Positions 40,088-49,510 of a stretch of DNA of 64,000 nt are shown here, one piece after another. The DNA comes from a bacterium (GTDB lineage: Bacteria > Hinthialibacterota > Hinthialibacteria > OLB16). The translations under genes were made by a program, and so were the position numbers. Every line of letters starts with the position of its first letter. Position 1 is the first letter of the stretch. The stretch lies in the NCBI GenBank assembly GCA_022072055.1, contig JAJVIK010000018.1, positions 22,382 to 86,381 of the forward strand, in the 5' to 3' direction. Below the pieces are notes generated by a model. The model searched no databases. It was given only the letters and a program-made list of their open reading frames with translations, and was not told the DNA's origin.

Positions 40088-42679
40088 TCAGTTCTTGAGT
40101 TCCAAAACCACCGCCTGATAGGTTTTCAGCGCGGGGATCGTCATGGTGACGGCGCCGGCCTCACGCCTCCACTCCACAGGCTCGACCGCTTCGCAGGGAC
40201 TGAGAGCGAAGACCTTCAGGATTTCCGTTGTATCGGAGAAGGGGACTCTGACTTGAACGTTGCTCAGCAAGGCCGGTTTCCCCGAATGAGTCACTGAACG
40301 AATCGCGGATTTCCCCTCCCTCGGGGATGAGTCTCCCAGCTCAATCGGGAGACGATAGTTGACCAGATGAACAATAAGCCTGGAGGGAGCACTCGCGGAC
40401 TTGGGAACACGATAGGGGTGGACATACAGGCAGGGGTCCGTTTCTGCCGGGCACCAGCGCAGCGGATGCTCCAAGGCCTGTTCGATCCGGCCAACCAGCT
40501 CGCCTCCGAGGTCGCTTTGTTTGACCACTTCAGCTTCACGCGCCTCATTCAAGAACGCGGCTGCGCGAACAATCTCATTTCCGCGCTCCTCCATCATGCG
40601 GAAGAACTCGGACTCGCGCCGTGGAATCCCGGACTCTTCAAGCCGTAGGATCCTCCCTTTACCCCAGGTTGCCGCCTGAAATGCGCCCATCCTTGGGCAG
40701 GCCCTATCCAGCGGGTTCGCGGCTCTTGGTCGAGCCGGCTTGTCGTCCGTTCCAAACGGTTCCGTCACCAGGAGCTTTCCCCCGGAATGGGCATGGTCGA
40801 GGAGCGCGGCCATCTGTCCATTGTCCATGTAGCGAATCCGAGGCGCAATCACAATCTCATACTTATTGATGGTGGAAAGCCCCTCTTCGGTCACGATATC
40901 GAAAGGAACCTGGCACTCCGCAAGAATGTGGGCCCATCGGCGGGTCATCTCAAGGTGTTCAGGGTATTCGTAAAACAGTTGGTCGCTCCAGAAGAGCAAC
41001 GCAATACGCGCCTCGGAGACCGCTCCCGCCCAAAGGTCCGCATGCTCCCGGAAGAACTTTGTCCAGAGATCGCGCGCCTCTGGAGCGGCGAGGCCGGGTT
41101 GTATGAAGGCCCCTCCGCCGCCCGCCGCCGCCTCGGCGTTGGCAAGGTCGGCGGCCGGGTCATCCCCCACTTCATAGAGCAAAGTCCCGGCCCGTGTTCC
41201 AGCCGCCATGGCCCAGCGAAACGCGAAGATGTTGGAGAGGATCACTCCGCTTGCAAGCGTTCCGGGCTGGTGCATCTCCTCAAACATCTGCAAATCGGCC
41301 TCGGGCGCCCAGCGGGGCAGATCAATCCCGTTGATGCGACGCTTGTTTATCCCATCCACGGTCGCCATGGAACCCAGATTCGCGACCGTAAAGAAGTCTT
41401 CGCTCCGCCCTTGCTCGAGGAAGACCGCTCGCCCGTCCTCCTTGAGGCGCGCGAACAGGTCCGCCATTGAGTCGCACCAGAAGCGTTGCGTTTCGACCCA
41501 AAGCAGGAGCGCCTTGGGATCGGTTCGGCACCGGCGGCGGAGGTCCGAGGAGCCAAAGGTCCGTTTCAGCTCGTCGGCGAGTTCCGGACTCTCCAAGAAG
41601 CGGCGGAAACAAGCGCGCAGCACCGCTTGCTCAAATTCGGTCCGGTCGGCTTCGGCCACATCCCTTTTGTGTGTCGCCGCGAAGCGCTTCTTGAGCCAAC
41701 CGGTGAAGTCCGCGTGGTCAGGGAACTCCCCGGAAGAGCCTTGCATGTAGCAGCGCAGCAGGCGCCAATCATCCTCCAGATGGAGACGTGATGGTTCCGT
41801 GGCGTCCAGAACCTCTCCCAATTTCTCCCGAATCCATGTCTCCGCGAGGTGTTGCCGGAAGCGACCCAAGATCAGCTTTTCAAAATCCACATCGATGGTG
41901 GAGAGATTGAGTTCGCGATGGTCATCCACCCCGAATGCCTCGCGCAGTCCCGCGCGTCCGTACTTTTCAAGGAGATAGATGTCGAACTTCTCCTGGCAGT
42001 GGGGGCAGAAACAGGCCTCGGTGTTGACATCGAAAAACATGCCGTCGTATCCCACGCGCGCCAGCTCGCGGACCACAAGATCGAGGTAATCGCTCCAGGC
42101 CGGATGGTTCACACAGGGTTGGTAATGGAGAACCCCCGGGTGGGATTCGCCCAGCGGTTCCGGCCCTCGGGCTTGAGTCCACAGCGACGGGTCAGTCGCG
42201 GGTTTCGGTCCAAGGCCGAAGGCGCGGTAATCCTCCCAGTGATCGAAGAAGTTGAAGAAGCCGTTGCGCTTATCGGGGTCGCCGAAAAGCGCCATTGTGT
42301 AAACGTAAGGGATCAGCTTCCGGACTCCCGCCTGTCGCATATCCCGGATGACCTCGCGAACGCGCGCCACCTCACGGGGGATCTCTTGAGGGGAGAGAAT
42401 CTGATTGGTGAAGAGCTCATGTCCAAAGGTGGGCCCGAGCATCCCCTTGAAGGGGATGTGATAGCCGAGGTGGAAGAGGTCCGGGGGGCTTTTCGCAAGG
42501 TCGCCGAGGAAGGTGGGGTTGTCCGGGTCGGGGAGGTACGAGATGCAGTAGGTGAAGGGTGGGGAGGCGTCGGCGGGAACCTTGAAATCCCGAACCGCCG
42601 GGGGAGACAGCGCGCTCCCCGCGCGGATGGCAAGGAGCAGTGCGAAGCATGCCCCAAGGGGCTGAAAAGGGAAGCGCAT
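40088..42679 (-). CDS. Large secreted GHL6-like glycoside hydrolase homologue
   Basis: About 863 aa from ATG 42677-42679 (MRFPFQPLGACFALLLAIRA, a signal peptide). A TIM-barrel part contains VRKLIPYVYTMALFGDPDKR, HPGVLHYQPCVNHPAWSDY and the hallmark GYDGMFFDVNTEACFCPHCQ, a pattern seen in GHL6-type and beta-galactosidase-like hydrolases with a CxCxxC cluster. The middle (about 420-640) looks like a trimerisation/GATase-like domain (SEARIALLFWSDQLFYEYPE, YEIVIAPRIRYMD), followed by a beta-sandwich that ends LKTYQAVVLELKN. Substrate unknown. Divergent from the M29 peptidase gene. Confidence 0.72.
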   Translation of the reverse strand: MRFPFQPLGACFALLLAIRAGSALSPPAVRDFKVPADASPPFTYCISYLPDPDNPTFLGDLAKSPPDLFHLGYHIPFKGMLGPTFGHELFTNQILSPQEIPREVARVREVIRDMRQAGVRKLIPYVYTMALFGDPDKRNGFFNFFDHWEDYRAFGLGPKPATDPSLWTQARGPEPLGESHPGVLHYQPCVNHPAWSDYLDLVVRELARVGYDGMFFDVNTEACFCPHCQEKFDIYLLEKYGRAGLREAFGVDDHRELNLSTIDVDFEKLILGRFRQHLAETWIREKLGEVLDATEPSRLHLEDDWRLLRCYMQGSSGEFPDHADFTGWLKKRFAATHKRDVAEADRTEFEQAVLRACFRRFLESPELADELKRTFGSSDLRRRCRTDPKALLLWVETQRFWCDSMADLFARLKEDGRAVFLEQGRSEDFFTVANLGSMATVDGINKRRINGIDLPRWAPEADLQMFEEMHQPGTLASGVILSNIFAFRWAMAAGTRAGTLLYEVGDDPAADLANAEAAAGGGGAFIQPGLAAPEARDLWTKFFREHADLWAGAVSEARIALLFWSDQLFYEYPEHLEMTRRWAHILAECQVPFDIVTEEGLSTINKYEIVIAPRIRYMDNGQMAALLDHAHSGGKLLVTEPFGTDDKPARPRAANPLDRACPRMGAFQAATWGKGRILRLEESGIPRRESEFFRMMEERGNEIVRAAAFLNEAREAEVVKQSDLGGELVGRIEQALEHPLRWCPAETDPCLYVHPYRVPKSASAPSRLIVHLVNYRLPIELGDSSPREGKSAIRSVTHSGKPALLSNVQVRVPFSDTTEILKVFALSPCEAVEPVEWRREAGAVTMTIPALKTYQAVVLELKN

Positions 42680-42791
42680 GTGGGGTTCCTCCGGCGAACC
42701 GGGGCGGGGCGCGTTCGATCCCCACCATGATGCCGATCTCCGGACTCCTAGACAATCCGCATATCCTGTCCTAAGAACCTCCTCGACGCCC

Positions 42792-43895
42792 ATGGACCCG
42801 CGCATTGGACGGCTCGCCGATCTCCTTGTGGATTACAGCAACCCGGTTCGAGCCGGCGACCAGGTTCTGATCGGCGGACCTCCCGCGGCGGAGCCGCTGC
42901 TCGCCGCGCTCTTCGACAAGGTCTTGGCCGTGGGAGCGCAACCCACCTGCGAGATCGAAGCCCCTTGGGTTCAGGAGTCCCTGCTGCGTTACGGCAGAAA
43001 GAAGCAGCTTGCCTATGTCCCCGGCTGGAAGGTCAACCAAGCGGAGACGTTGGACTGTCTCTTCCGGGTCATCGCCGAGACCAACACGCGCGCGCTCTCC
43101 GGCATGGATCCCAAGCGCCAGCAGGAGCGCATGTTGGGGCTGAAGCCCTTGCGCGAGGTTTTGCGAAGACGCATGGATGACAAGACCCTGCGCTGGAATG
43201 TGACCCTTTTCCCCACCGAGGCTCACGCGCAGGACGCCGACATGTCGCTTTCCGAGTTCGAGAACTTCGTTTATGCCGCCTGCAAGGCCGACCGCCCCGA
43301 TCCGGTCTCGGCTTGGAAGAGGATCCGGCGCGAGCAGAAGAGGATCGTGGAGTTCCTCACCGGGAGTAAGAAGATTCGGATTGTGGCCAGGGAAACCGAC
43401 CTCACCTTGTCCGTGGCTGGGCGCGCCTGGGTCAACTGTTGCGGGACCGCCAACATGCCGGATGGGGAGGTTTTCACCGGGCCGGTGGAGGACAGCGCCG
43501 AAGGGACCATCCTGTTTTCATTTCCGGCTTGCCGCGAGGGGCGCGAGGTGGAGGGTGTGCACCTGACCTTCCAGGCGGGCAAGGTGACCGCCGCGCGCGC
43601 GAGCAAGAACTTGGAGTATCTCAACGCGATGCTGGACCTCGATTCCGGCTCTCGCTATCTCGGCGAGTTTTCCTTCGCCACCAATCGCGACATCCAGCGC
43701 TTCACCAAGAACATCCTGTTCGATGAGAAGATTGGTGGAACAGTCCATTTGGCGCTGGGGTCCAGCTACGCCGAGACCGGAGGCAAGAACCGTTCGGTGC
43801 TGCACTGGGACATGATTTGCGACCTGCGCCAAGGGGGCAGGGCGTATGTGGATGGGAAGCTCTTCCTTAAAGATGGAGCGTTCGTGGCCTTGTGA
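42792..43895 (+). CDS. M29-family aminopeptidase
   Basis: 367 aa from ATG 42792. The start LADLLVDYSNPVRAGDQVLI is typical of aminopeptidase T/AmpS. Co-catalytic metal ligands are in the usual blocks: CGTANMPDGEVFTGPVEDSA (Glu), EFSFATNRDIQ, and the late HLALGSSYAETGGKNRSVLH with LHWDMICDLR (His, Asp). Family M29 enzymes are cytoplasmic dinuclear metallo-aminopeptidases with broad specificity. The EFSF block keeps the Glu but not the usual downstream GTNP form, a minor divergence. No partner genes nearby; the flanking genes are secreted hydrolase and FG-GAP proteins. Confidence 0.9.
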   Translation: MDPRIGRLADLLVDYSNPVRAGDQVLIGGPPAAEPLLAALFDKVLAVGAQPTCEIEAPWVQESLLRYGRKKQLAYVPGWKVNQAETLDCLFRVIAETNTRALSGMDPKRQQERMLGLKPLREVLRRRMDDKTLRWNVTLFPTEAHAQDADMSLSEFENFVYAACKADRPDPVSAWKRIRREQKRIVEFLTGSKKIRIVARETDLTLSVAGRAWVNCCGTANMPDGEVFTGPVEDSAEGTILFSFPACREGREVEGVHLTFQAGKVTAARASKNLEYLNAMLDLDSGSRYLGEFSFATNRDIQRFTKNILFDEKIGGTVHLALGSSYAETGGKNRSVLHWDMICDLRQGGRAYVDGKLFLKDGAFVAL

Positions 43896-43919
43896 AGGCG
43901 CCCCACCCTCTCGCGCGGC

Positions 43920-45866
43920 TCACTCGCCCGCCGTGTTCTTGAGATAGTAGAAATACCCATCCTCCGCGCCGACCAGAAGATCCCGGACCCCGTCGCGATC
44001 CCAATCCACCAGCGTGGGACAGGTCGAATGTCCGGCGAGGAGACGTTGGCCCAAGGGGGTCGGATCGGCGAAGCGAAACTCTCCCGCTTCCCCCACATTG
44101 CGATGGAAGTCGATGTTCAGGCCGTTGGCCAGGAGATCGAGGCGTCCATCCCGGTCCCAGTCGATCAGGAGGATCTTCCTGCGCCCGCTTTTCCCCGCCC
44201 GCTTCTCGTTCATCCGCAGCGGATTCCCCGACTTGTCCTTGAAGATGCGCTTGCCGGGAAGCAGCGCCAGTCCGCCGTCGCGTCGCTCCCGCTGGAAGAA
44301 CGCCAGGTAACCCTCATGGTCGAGCATCACCAGGTCCAGGAGGCCATCTTGGTTGAGGTCATACATCAGAGGGGTGGTGCGCCACTGGGTCACCAGCTGT
44401 TTCCCCTTCGGCTCCCACCAGGTCCATTCCGGTTTGGGAGGTTTGCCGTCCCACTCGACTTCCACGCGCTCAGCGGTCGCCAGTTGAGGTTGGGTCCGTG
44501 ACCCGATGTTTCGATACCAGAGGATTTCACCCCAGATGGAATTGATCATCACATCCGGCAAGCCATCGCCGTCCCAATCCGCCGCCACGGGAACGGTGTA
44601 GCCCCATTTGGCCTCGGCGGGGCCTTGGATCGAGCCGTTGGGTCCCGCCTGAATGCGGATGACCTCGCCGCCCGCTTCGAGGCGTTTCGGCACTCCCCAT
44701 TGGGGTGGGTTGCCGCCATCCAGATTCTCGATCCGGCTCAGGAACCCGGCGGTGTCGCCACAGATCAGATCCTCATCGCCATCGGCGTCCCAATCCACGC
44801 TGCAAGGGGTGACCAACGCGCCGCACTTGAGCAAGTCCGCTTTCTGCCGGAAGAAGACCGGGAGCTTGAAGCGCGGCATTCCGTTCTCATGGCTCCCTTC
44901 ATTTTCGAGCAGCGCGACCCTTCCATCCTCCTGTCCGACAACCAGGTCCACATCGCCATCCCGGTCCCAGTCAAAGGCCACCACCTGGATCATCTGGAGC
45001 TCCATGCGGATATCCTGACCATCGCGCTGGAGGAAACGCCCCTCGGCGTATTTCGGAGCTTGGCGAGTTCCGATATTCTCAAACCAGGTCATGCGGTCGA
45101 GAAATTCGCCGCAGATAAGGTCGAGGTCCCCATCTCCATCCCAATCGGCGAAGTTCGGGGAGGGGCAGCCATAGACATCCAGGGGTTTGTCGCCGGCCTG
45201 GAGTTGGACCGTCTCCGCGTATTTCGGCTCGTTGTCCGATCCGAGGTTCTTCATGAAATAGACATGGGCGTGAAGCGGACCGTGGGTCCAGTTCCCGTCC
45301 TTGTCGTAAGCGTCATCCCAACCGTATTCGCGCCAATCGCTCGCGCCGACCACAAGGTCCAGGGTCCCATCGCCATCGAAATCCAGAATCTTCCACTGAT
45401 TGTCCCGCCCCGAATAAAACGGCGGTTCGAAGGGGATGGCGTCTTTCTCTCCGCCGAGCGCCTGCTTGAGGAATTCGGGATGGCGCCAACCCGGAGTGAG
45501 AACCAAGGGCCCTTGCGGGAAGTAGCTGATGGTGACATGCGGGTCCGGGTCTCCCAGGCGCTCGGCGGGCTCAAAGACAGGGAAGCAAACATTGCCCTGG
45601 TTGTTCCGGAACAGAAACACCCCGCCGGTCGGCTTGTTGTGAGTCGAGACAACCATGTCGAAGTCGCCGTCGCCATCGTAGTCCATCGGCAACGGCAGCG
45701 CCCACAGGCCGACCCCGAGGTCCACCGCCAATCCGGGTTGGTTGTGGGGGATGGGGGCGAAGTCGGCGTGGGCGGCGAGAATGGAGATCCAGACAACGAC
45801 GGTAACGAAGCCTGTCCGCGTCAACGGTTGAAATGGGATTGAATTGTCAACGCATCTTGTAATCAT
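43920..45866 (-). CDS. Secreted FG-GAP/VCBS-repeat beta-propeller protein
   Basis: 648 aa. N-terminal export signal (RTGFVTVVVWISILAAHA). The body carries nine Ca-binding FG-GAP motifs: DYDGDGDFDMVV, DFDGDGTLDLVV, DWDGDGDLDLICG, DWDRDGDVDLVVG, DWDADGDEDLICG, DWDGDGLPDVMI, DLNQDGLLDLVML, DWDRDGRLDLLA and DWDRDGVRDLLVG. This gives a multi-bladed propeller of the integrin-alpha/VCBS type, used for adhesion or sugar binding at the surface. No catalytic domain. Its ATG lies five bases after the stop of the TOPRIM-like gene upstream on the same strand, so read-through from the ATPase promoter is possible, but a functional link is doubtful. Confidence 0.85.
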   Translation of the reverse strand: MITRCVDNSIPFQPLTRTGFVTVVVWISILAAHADFAPIPHNQPGLAVDLGVGLWALPLPMDYDGDGDFDMVVSTHNKPTGGVFLFRNNQGNVCFPVFEPAERLGDPDPHVTISYFPQGPLVLTPGWRHPEFLKQALGGEKDAIPFEPPFYSGRDNQWKILDFDGDGTLDLVVGASDWREYGWDDAYDKDGNWTHGPLHAHVYFMKNLGSDNEPKYAETVQLQAGDKPLDVYGCPSPNFADWDGDGDLDLICGEFLDRMTWFENIGTRQAPKYAEGRFLQRDGQDIRMELQMIQVVAFDWDRDGDVDLVVGQEDGRVALLENEGSHENGMPRFKLPVFFRQKADLLKCGALVTPCSVDWDADGDEDLICGDTAGFLSRIENLDGGNPPQWGVPKRLEAGGEVIRIQAGPNGSIQGPAEAKWGYTVPVAADWDGDGLPDVMINSIWGEILWYRNIGSRTQPQLATAERVEVEWDGKPPKPEWTWWEPKGKQLVTQWRTTPLMYDLNQDGLLDLVMLDHEGYLAFFQRERRDGGLALLPGKRIFKDKSGNPLRMNEKRAGKSGRRKILLIDWDRDGRLDLLANGLNIDFHRNVGEAGEFRFADPTPLGQRLLAGHSTCPTLVDWDRDGVRDLLVGAEDGYFYYLKNTAGE

Positions 45867-45870
45867 GGGC

Positions 45871-46515
45871 CTACCATCCCTTCTCCTGAATTGTTCGCGT
45901 CAGTTGATTCTCGAGCCGGTTGAAGGCGGACAAGGTCCTGAGGGGGGAATAATCGGAGATGACTTCTGATAGCCTGTGTATCGCGGTGGAGATCCTGAAC
46001 CGTTTAAGACGTCTTCCGGTGAACTCGGTCGCGCACCCGATCAATCCGTGGAGAAGCGTCTTGGGATCCGCCAGTTCCTCCACTCTGTTCAGAGGAGGGA
46101 GGCAGAGTTGGACCCTACCGTTCGGGTTTCCCACCGCCTTCCTGATGGCGGATTCATCGAATAGGAGCCAAGCCTCGCTCATCCTCACGGGAACGACCTC
46201 AATGGCCGGGATGACGCGTGGAAACTGTCGAAAGGCCATTTCACAGGCGGCGCGAATCTCCGACACGCGCGCGTCGAGAGGCTCGCCTTCGGCGTCCCTA
46301 TGCACAAACACCAGTTCGCAATTCGGATGCAAGCGAATCGCCGCCGCGATTCTGTCGGGAAGCGACTTGGGTGGGTTTCTCTGGAACCTGAGGTCGGCCC
46401 ACTCCCCTTGGGAAGCTCGCGCGGGCAAGTGGGTCCGCAAGAGCCACCGCAGAATTGGAAGCAGGGCCTGATCCGAGGGGCCATCGGCCACTAGAAGGAA
46501 CCGGAGGGCTGTCAC
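45871..46515 (-). CDS. TOPRIM-like (DUF4276-type) partner of an AAA ATPase
   Basis: 214 aa. It begins with a TOPRIM-like first strand, RFLLVADGPSDQALLPILRW (Asp where Glu is usual), and has the acidic second motif LVFVHRDAEGEPLDARVSE, followed by PAIEVVPVRMSEAWLLFDES, the pattern of DUF4276/RloB-type nuclease-like proteins. The start overlaps the ATPase stop by 4 nt. In known defence pairs of this design (PARIS, AbiL, OLD/Gabija-related) the ATPase senses phage and releases or activates the TOPRIM effector. I infer a similar role here. Catalytic activity is uncertain because of the E-to-D change. Confidence 0.7.
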   Translation of the reverse strand: MTALRFLLVADGPSDQALLPILRWLLRTHLPARASQGEWADLRFQRNPPKSLPDRIAAAIRLHPNCELVFVHRDAEGEPLDARVSEIRAACEMAFRQFPRVIPAIEVVPVRMSEAWLLFDESAIRKAVGNPNGRVQLCLPPLNRVEELADPKTLLHGLIGCATEFTGRRLKRFRISTAIHRLSEVISDYSPLRTLSAFNRLENQLTRTIQEKGW

Positions 46516-48038
46516 TTTCCACTCTGGGTCGCAAACGGGAAGAACTCTTGTAGGTCTTCGCGATCCACGACTCTGCGGACCCCCTCGTCATCCTCCCAAT
46601 CCGCCTGAGCGTGGCGAACCACCGGGTTCAGGTATCTCAGCAACCTGGACCTCGAACAGACAGACTCGACGGACCCGCCTTCCTTTCCTTGCCTCCAATT
46701 CCCCTCAAGCCAACGGAACCGGACTCTTGTGAACCTCTCTCCTCGTTCGGAGATCGACTCCTGGGACTCCGCGACCAGGAGGCTGTCATCCGGAACCTGC
46801 TGGACCACGGCGGGGGAGTGGGTGTTGATGATAACCTGCCTCAAGGGATTATCCGGACCGACCTGTTCCTTCGCGTCCACGGCAATATCTTTCAAGAGCT
46901 GGAGCATGGGTTGGATTCTTTCCGGATGAATTCCATTCTCGGGCTCCTCAAGGCAAAGCACTCCCTGAGTCTCGGGGTCCTCGGCCACGATCGAGAGGGC
47001 CAGGAATCTCAGTGTTCCATCGGAGAGAGCGCCTGCGGCATGTTCGGTCCCATCTTGGCCTCTCACGTTAATGGTAAAAAGCTCTCGCTTTTCATCCCGA
47101 TCCACGTAGACATCCCCGACATCTTGAATCAACTCGGCGAGTCGATTGGCCACGCTGGCGTAGACATTGGGACCGCTCGAACGAGGAATCGACGACTCCC
47201 TGCCATTCCGGTCCTCCCTCCTGCCCAACCTATAGAGGACCGCCGGGAGGTGACCGCCATCCGCGGCGAGAATCGCGGGCTCCATGAAGCTGTCGGGTCG
47301 GCGCAAGGACGTTGGCTCCAACTGAAACAGCCGCCAGGACTGCATTTCGCGGCGAGCAAGAAGGGCCGTGGGACTCCCAGTGGCGTCCGACTCGGAGAGG
47401 ATTGTTCTCGGGAGGTTTCTGGCGAGAAAACGACGCGCCCGCCCGCCCCCTCGGTTCCCCTTTTCCCTGCGATCCTGATGGAGTTTGATCACTCTCTCGG
47501 AACTCGCCCCCTCAGTGGAAATCAGGGGAACCCCACTTCTCCTTCTATCAAACAGCACGGCCGAGTCCAGCCACTCCTTGGCGTGTGGGAAGAGGTGACG
47601 CGGAGCCTCGGTCTTGCGGATCAGGTCGAGGCTTTCTTCGATAACCTCCAGGGATTCCGAGCGGGTCCCGTCGTCCAATCGGTGCCCAATTCTCAGCTTG
47701 TATTTCAAGAACGTGCATGCGGGGACAGCAGGCTGCCCAAGGTCATCGATATCGCTCGGCGGGACCACCATTTCAGCCTCGAAACCCATTTCACGGGCAT
47801 GTTCCTTTCCTACGCGGTGGAAAAGACTTCTCAGATGTCCCCCCTTCCCAGATCCGCCTCGGATGGATCGCGCGGCCTCGATCATCGGATGATTGGAGAG
47901 GGCGCTCAGGAACAGAATTGCGTCGAAGAGATTCGACTTCCCCACGCCGTTAACTCCCGCGATACAAGTAAATGGTCCAAACCGGACATCGACGTCAACC
48001 AAATTCTTGAACCCCGTTACCTTTAGTCGAGTTAACAT
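46512..48038 (-). CDS. AAA (RecF/OLD-like) ATPase of a putative defence pair
   Basis: 508 aa. An SMC/ABC-type AAA_15/AAA_21 ATPase: N-terminal LTRLKVTGFKNLVDVDVRFG, Walker A GVNGVGKSNLFDAILFL, signature AGALSDGTLRFLALSIV, Walker B VLCLEEPENGIHPERI, H-switch VIINTHSPAVVQQV. The insert between (about residues 60-340) is long, charged and without coiled coil. It starts from a recognisable promoter (48063-48091) and overlaps a TOPRIM-like gene by 4 nt. The region looks more AT-rich than its surroundings, in keeping with transfer. Probable role: sensor of a two-gene anti-phage module; other possibilities are DNA repair or an unknown nuclease regulator. Confidence 0.82.
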   Translation of the reverse strand: MLTRLKVTGFKNLVDVDVRFGPFTCIAGVNGVGKSNLFDAILFLSALSNHPMIEAARSIRGGSGKGGHLRSLFHRVGKEHAREMGFEAEMVVPPSDIDDLGQPAVPACTFLKYKLRIGHRLDDGTRSESLEVIEESLDLIRKTEAPRHLFPHAKEWLDSAVLFDRRRSGVPLISTEGASSERVIKLHQDRREKGNRGGGRARRFLARNLPRTILSESDATGSPTALLARREMQSWRLFQLEPTSLRRPDSFMEPAILAADGGHLPAVLYRLGRREDRNGRESSIPRSSGPNVYASVANRLAELIQDVGDVYVDRDEKRELFTINVRGQDGTEHAAGALSDGTLRFLALSIVAEDPETQGVLCLEEPENGIHPERIQPMLQLLKDIAVDAKEQVGPDNPLRQVIINTHSPAVVQQVPDDSLLVAESQESISERGERFTRVRFRWLEGNWRQGKEGGSVESVCSRSRLLRYLNPVVRHAQADWEDDEGVRRVVDREDLQEFFPFATQSGK

Positions 48039-48062
48039 AGCCTCTGATCACTCCTGGTCCCT

Positions 48063-48091
48063 ATACTACTCATTTTCCCCTTGGGAGACAA
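48063..48091 (-). promoter_or_regulatory. Promoter of the ATPase/TOPRIM pair
   Basis: Minus strand: TTGTCT (48086-48091), 17 nt, TAGTAT (48063-48068). Start expected near 48056, about 18 nt before the ATG. Confidence 0.6.
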
Positions 48092-48126
48092 TTGAAGTGT
48101 GAGTCTTCTTGGGGGGAATATCGACC

Positions 48127-49509
48127 CTATTTGTGCAATCCATATTTCTTCATTCTCGCCGCGAGGCGGTCGGGGCTGATGTGGAGCAGCTTGGCGGCGG
48201 CGGTTTGGTTGTAGTCGGTCCGTTCGAGGGCCTGGCGGACCGCCGCCCGTTCGATCTCCTCAAGGGGCATGCCCGCCTCGGGGAGTTGGAACCCCGCCGC
48301 GGCTTCGTGGGCGGAGGGGCCTTCCAGGCGCAATTCCCCAGGCTCAACCCCTCCGGTCCGTCCCCGGATCAGGAGTCCCTCGATCACATTGCGCAGCTCC
48401 CGGACATTTCCGGGCCACGAGTATTGTCCGAGGCGTTCCATCGCCGCCGGGCTGAAGGAGCGCGCCGCTTTGCCGTAGCGTCGCGAGAAGTCCGCCATCA
48501 TGGTTCGACACAGCGAATCGATATCCTCGGCGCGCAGGCGGAGCGGGGGGATGGTGACTGGAGCCACGCTGATCCGGAAGAAAAGATCGTTCCGGAATCG
48601 GCCTTCCTGAACCTCCCTGCGGAGGTCTTTGTTGGTGGCCAGCAGTATCCGCGCCCGCAGGCGCAGGGTTTGGGTTCCGCCCATCCGGGTGAATTCGCCG
48701 GTCTCGAGGACCCTCAGGAGCTTCGATTGGGAATCGAGCGAAAGCTCCCCCACCTCATCCAGGAACAGAGTGCCCTCCTCGGCCTGCTCGAACTGGCCGC
48801 GCTTGCGTTCGGTGGCGCCGGTGAAGGCGCCACGTTCGTGGCCGAAGACCTCAGACTGGAACTTGTCGTCTTCGGGCAGCGCCGCGCAGTTGATCGCCAC
48901 CCACTGCTCGGGGCGCCGTCCGGAGAGTCTATGAATCTCCCGCGCGATAACCTCTTTCCCGACCCCGGTTTCTCCTTGGATCAGGATCGTGGCGGGAGTG
49001 GGCGCGAGCTCGCGAATCTCGGCCATCACCGCGGACATGGCGGGACTGAGCGCCACAACCGCGCCGATGTCGATCTCCGCCGAGAGCCGCGCGCGTAGGT
49101 CCAGGTTCTCCCGGCGGACTCGAGCCTCGGCCAGGACCTTCAGGATGCGCTGAACAATCTCATCCCGCTCGGCATCCTTCTTGAGGTAATCCGAGGCCCC
49201 CAGGCGCATGGCCTGCACGGCGGTTTCGACCGAGTCGATCGAGGTGAGCATGACCACCGGAAGGTCGGGATCGACCCCGGGTTTGGATTTGACCGCCTCC
49301 AACAGTTCGAGGCCGCTCATGCCCGGCATCTTGATGTCGGTGAGCAGAAGGTGAAACGCCTTCTCGCCGATGCGAGGCAGAGCCGTGTCGCCGCGTTCGA
49401 GCCACTCGACCGCGAATCCCGCCCCCTCCAGGTTCCGTTTCAGGCGTTGCGCGAACCGAGGGTCATCCTCGACCAGCAGGATTTCAGTCTCGCGCTCAAA
49501 GGCCGTCAC
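48127..49509 (-). CDS. NtrC-family sigma-54-dependent response regulator
   Basis: 460 aa from GTG 49507-49509, six bases after GGAGG. Receiver domain (residues 1-125): EILLVEDDPRF, phospho-Asp in LLLTDIKMPGMSGLELL, VVMLTSIDSVETA, Lys in YLKKDAE. Central AAA+ domain: Walker A IQGETGVGKEVIAREIH, GAFTGATERKRGQFEQA (sigma-54 contact loop), Walker B GTLFLDEVGELSLD, the R-finger region RNDLFFRISV. The C-terminal Fis-type HTH is RTDYNQTAAAKLLHISPDRL. It activates sigma-54 promoters when phosphorylated. It begins one base after the stop of a sugar-phosphate isomerase gene; no histidine kinase is adjacent. Targets unknown. Confidence 0.93.
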   Translation of the reverse strand: MTAFERETEILLVEDDPRFAQRLKRNLEGAGFAVEWLERGDTALPRIGEKAFHLLLTDIKMPGMSGLELLEAVKSKPGVDPDLPVVMLTSIDSVETAVQAMRLGASDYLKKDAERDEIVQRILKVLAEARVRRENLDLRARLSAEIDIGAVVALSPAMSAVMAEIRELAPTPATILIQGETGVGKEVIAREIHRLSGRRPEQWVAINCAALPEDDKFQSEVFGHERGAFTGATERKRGQFEQAEEGTLFLDEVGELSLDSQSKLLRVLETGEFTRMGGTQTLRLRARILLATNKDLRREVQEGRFRNDLFFRISVAPVTIPPLRLRAEDIDSLCRTMMADFSRRYGKAARSFSPAAMERLGQYSWPGNVRELRNVIEGLLIRGRTGGVEPGELRLEGPSAHEAAAGFQLPEAGMPLEEIERAAVRQALERTDYNQTAAAKLLHISPDRLAARMKKYGLHK

Positions 49510-49510
49510 T

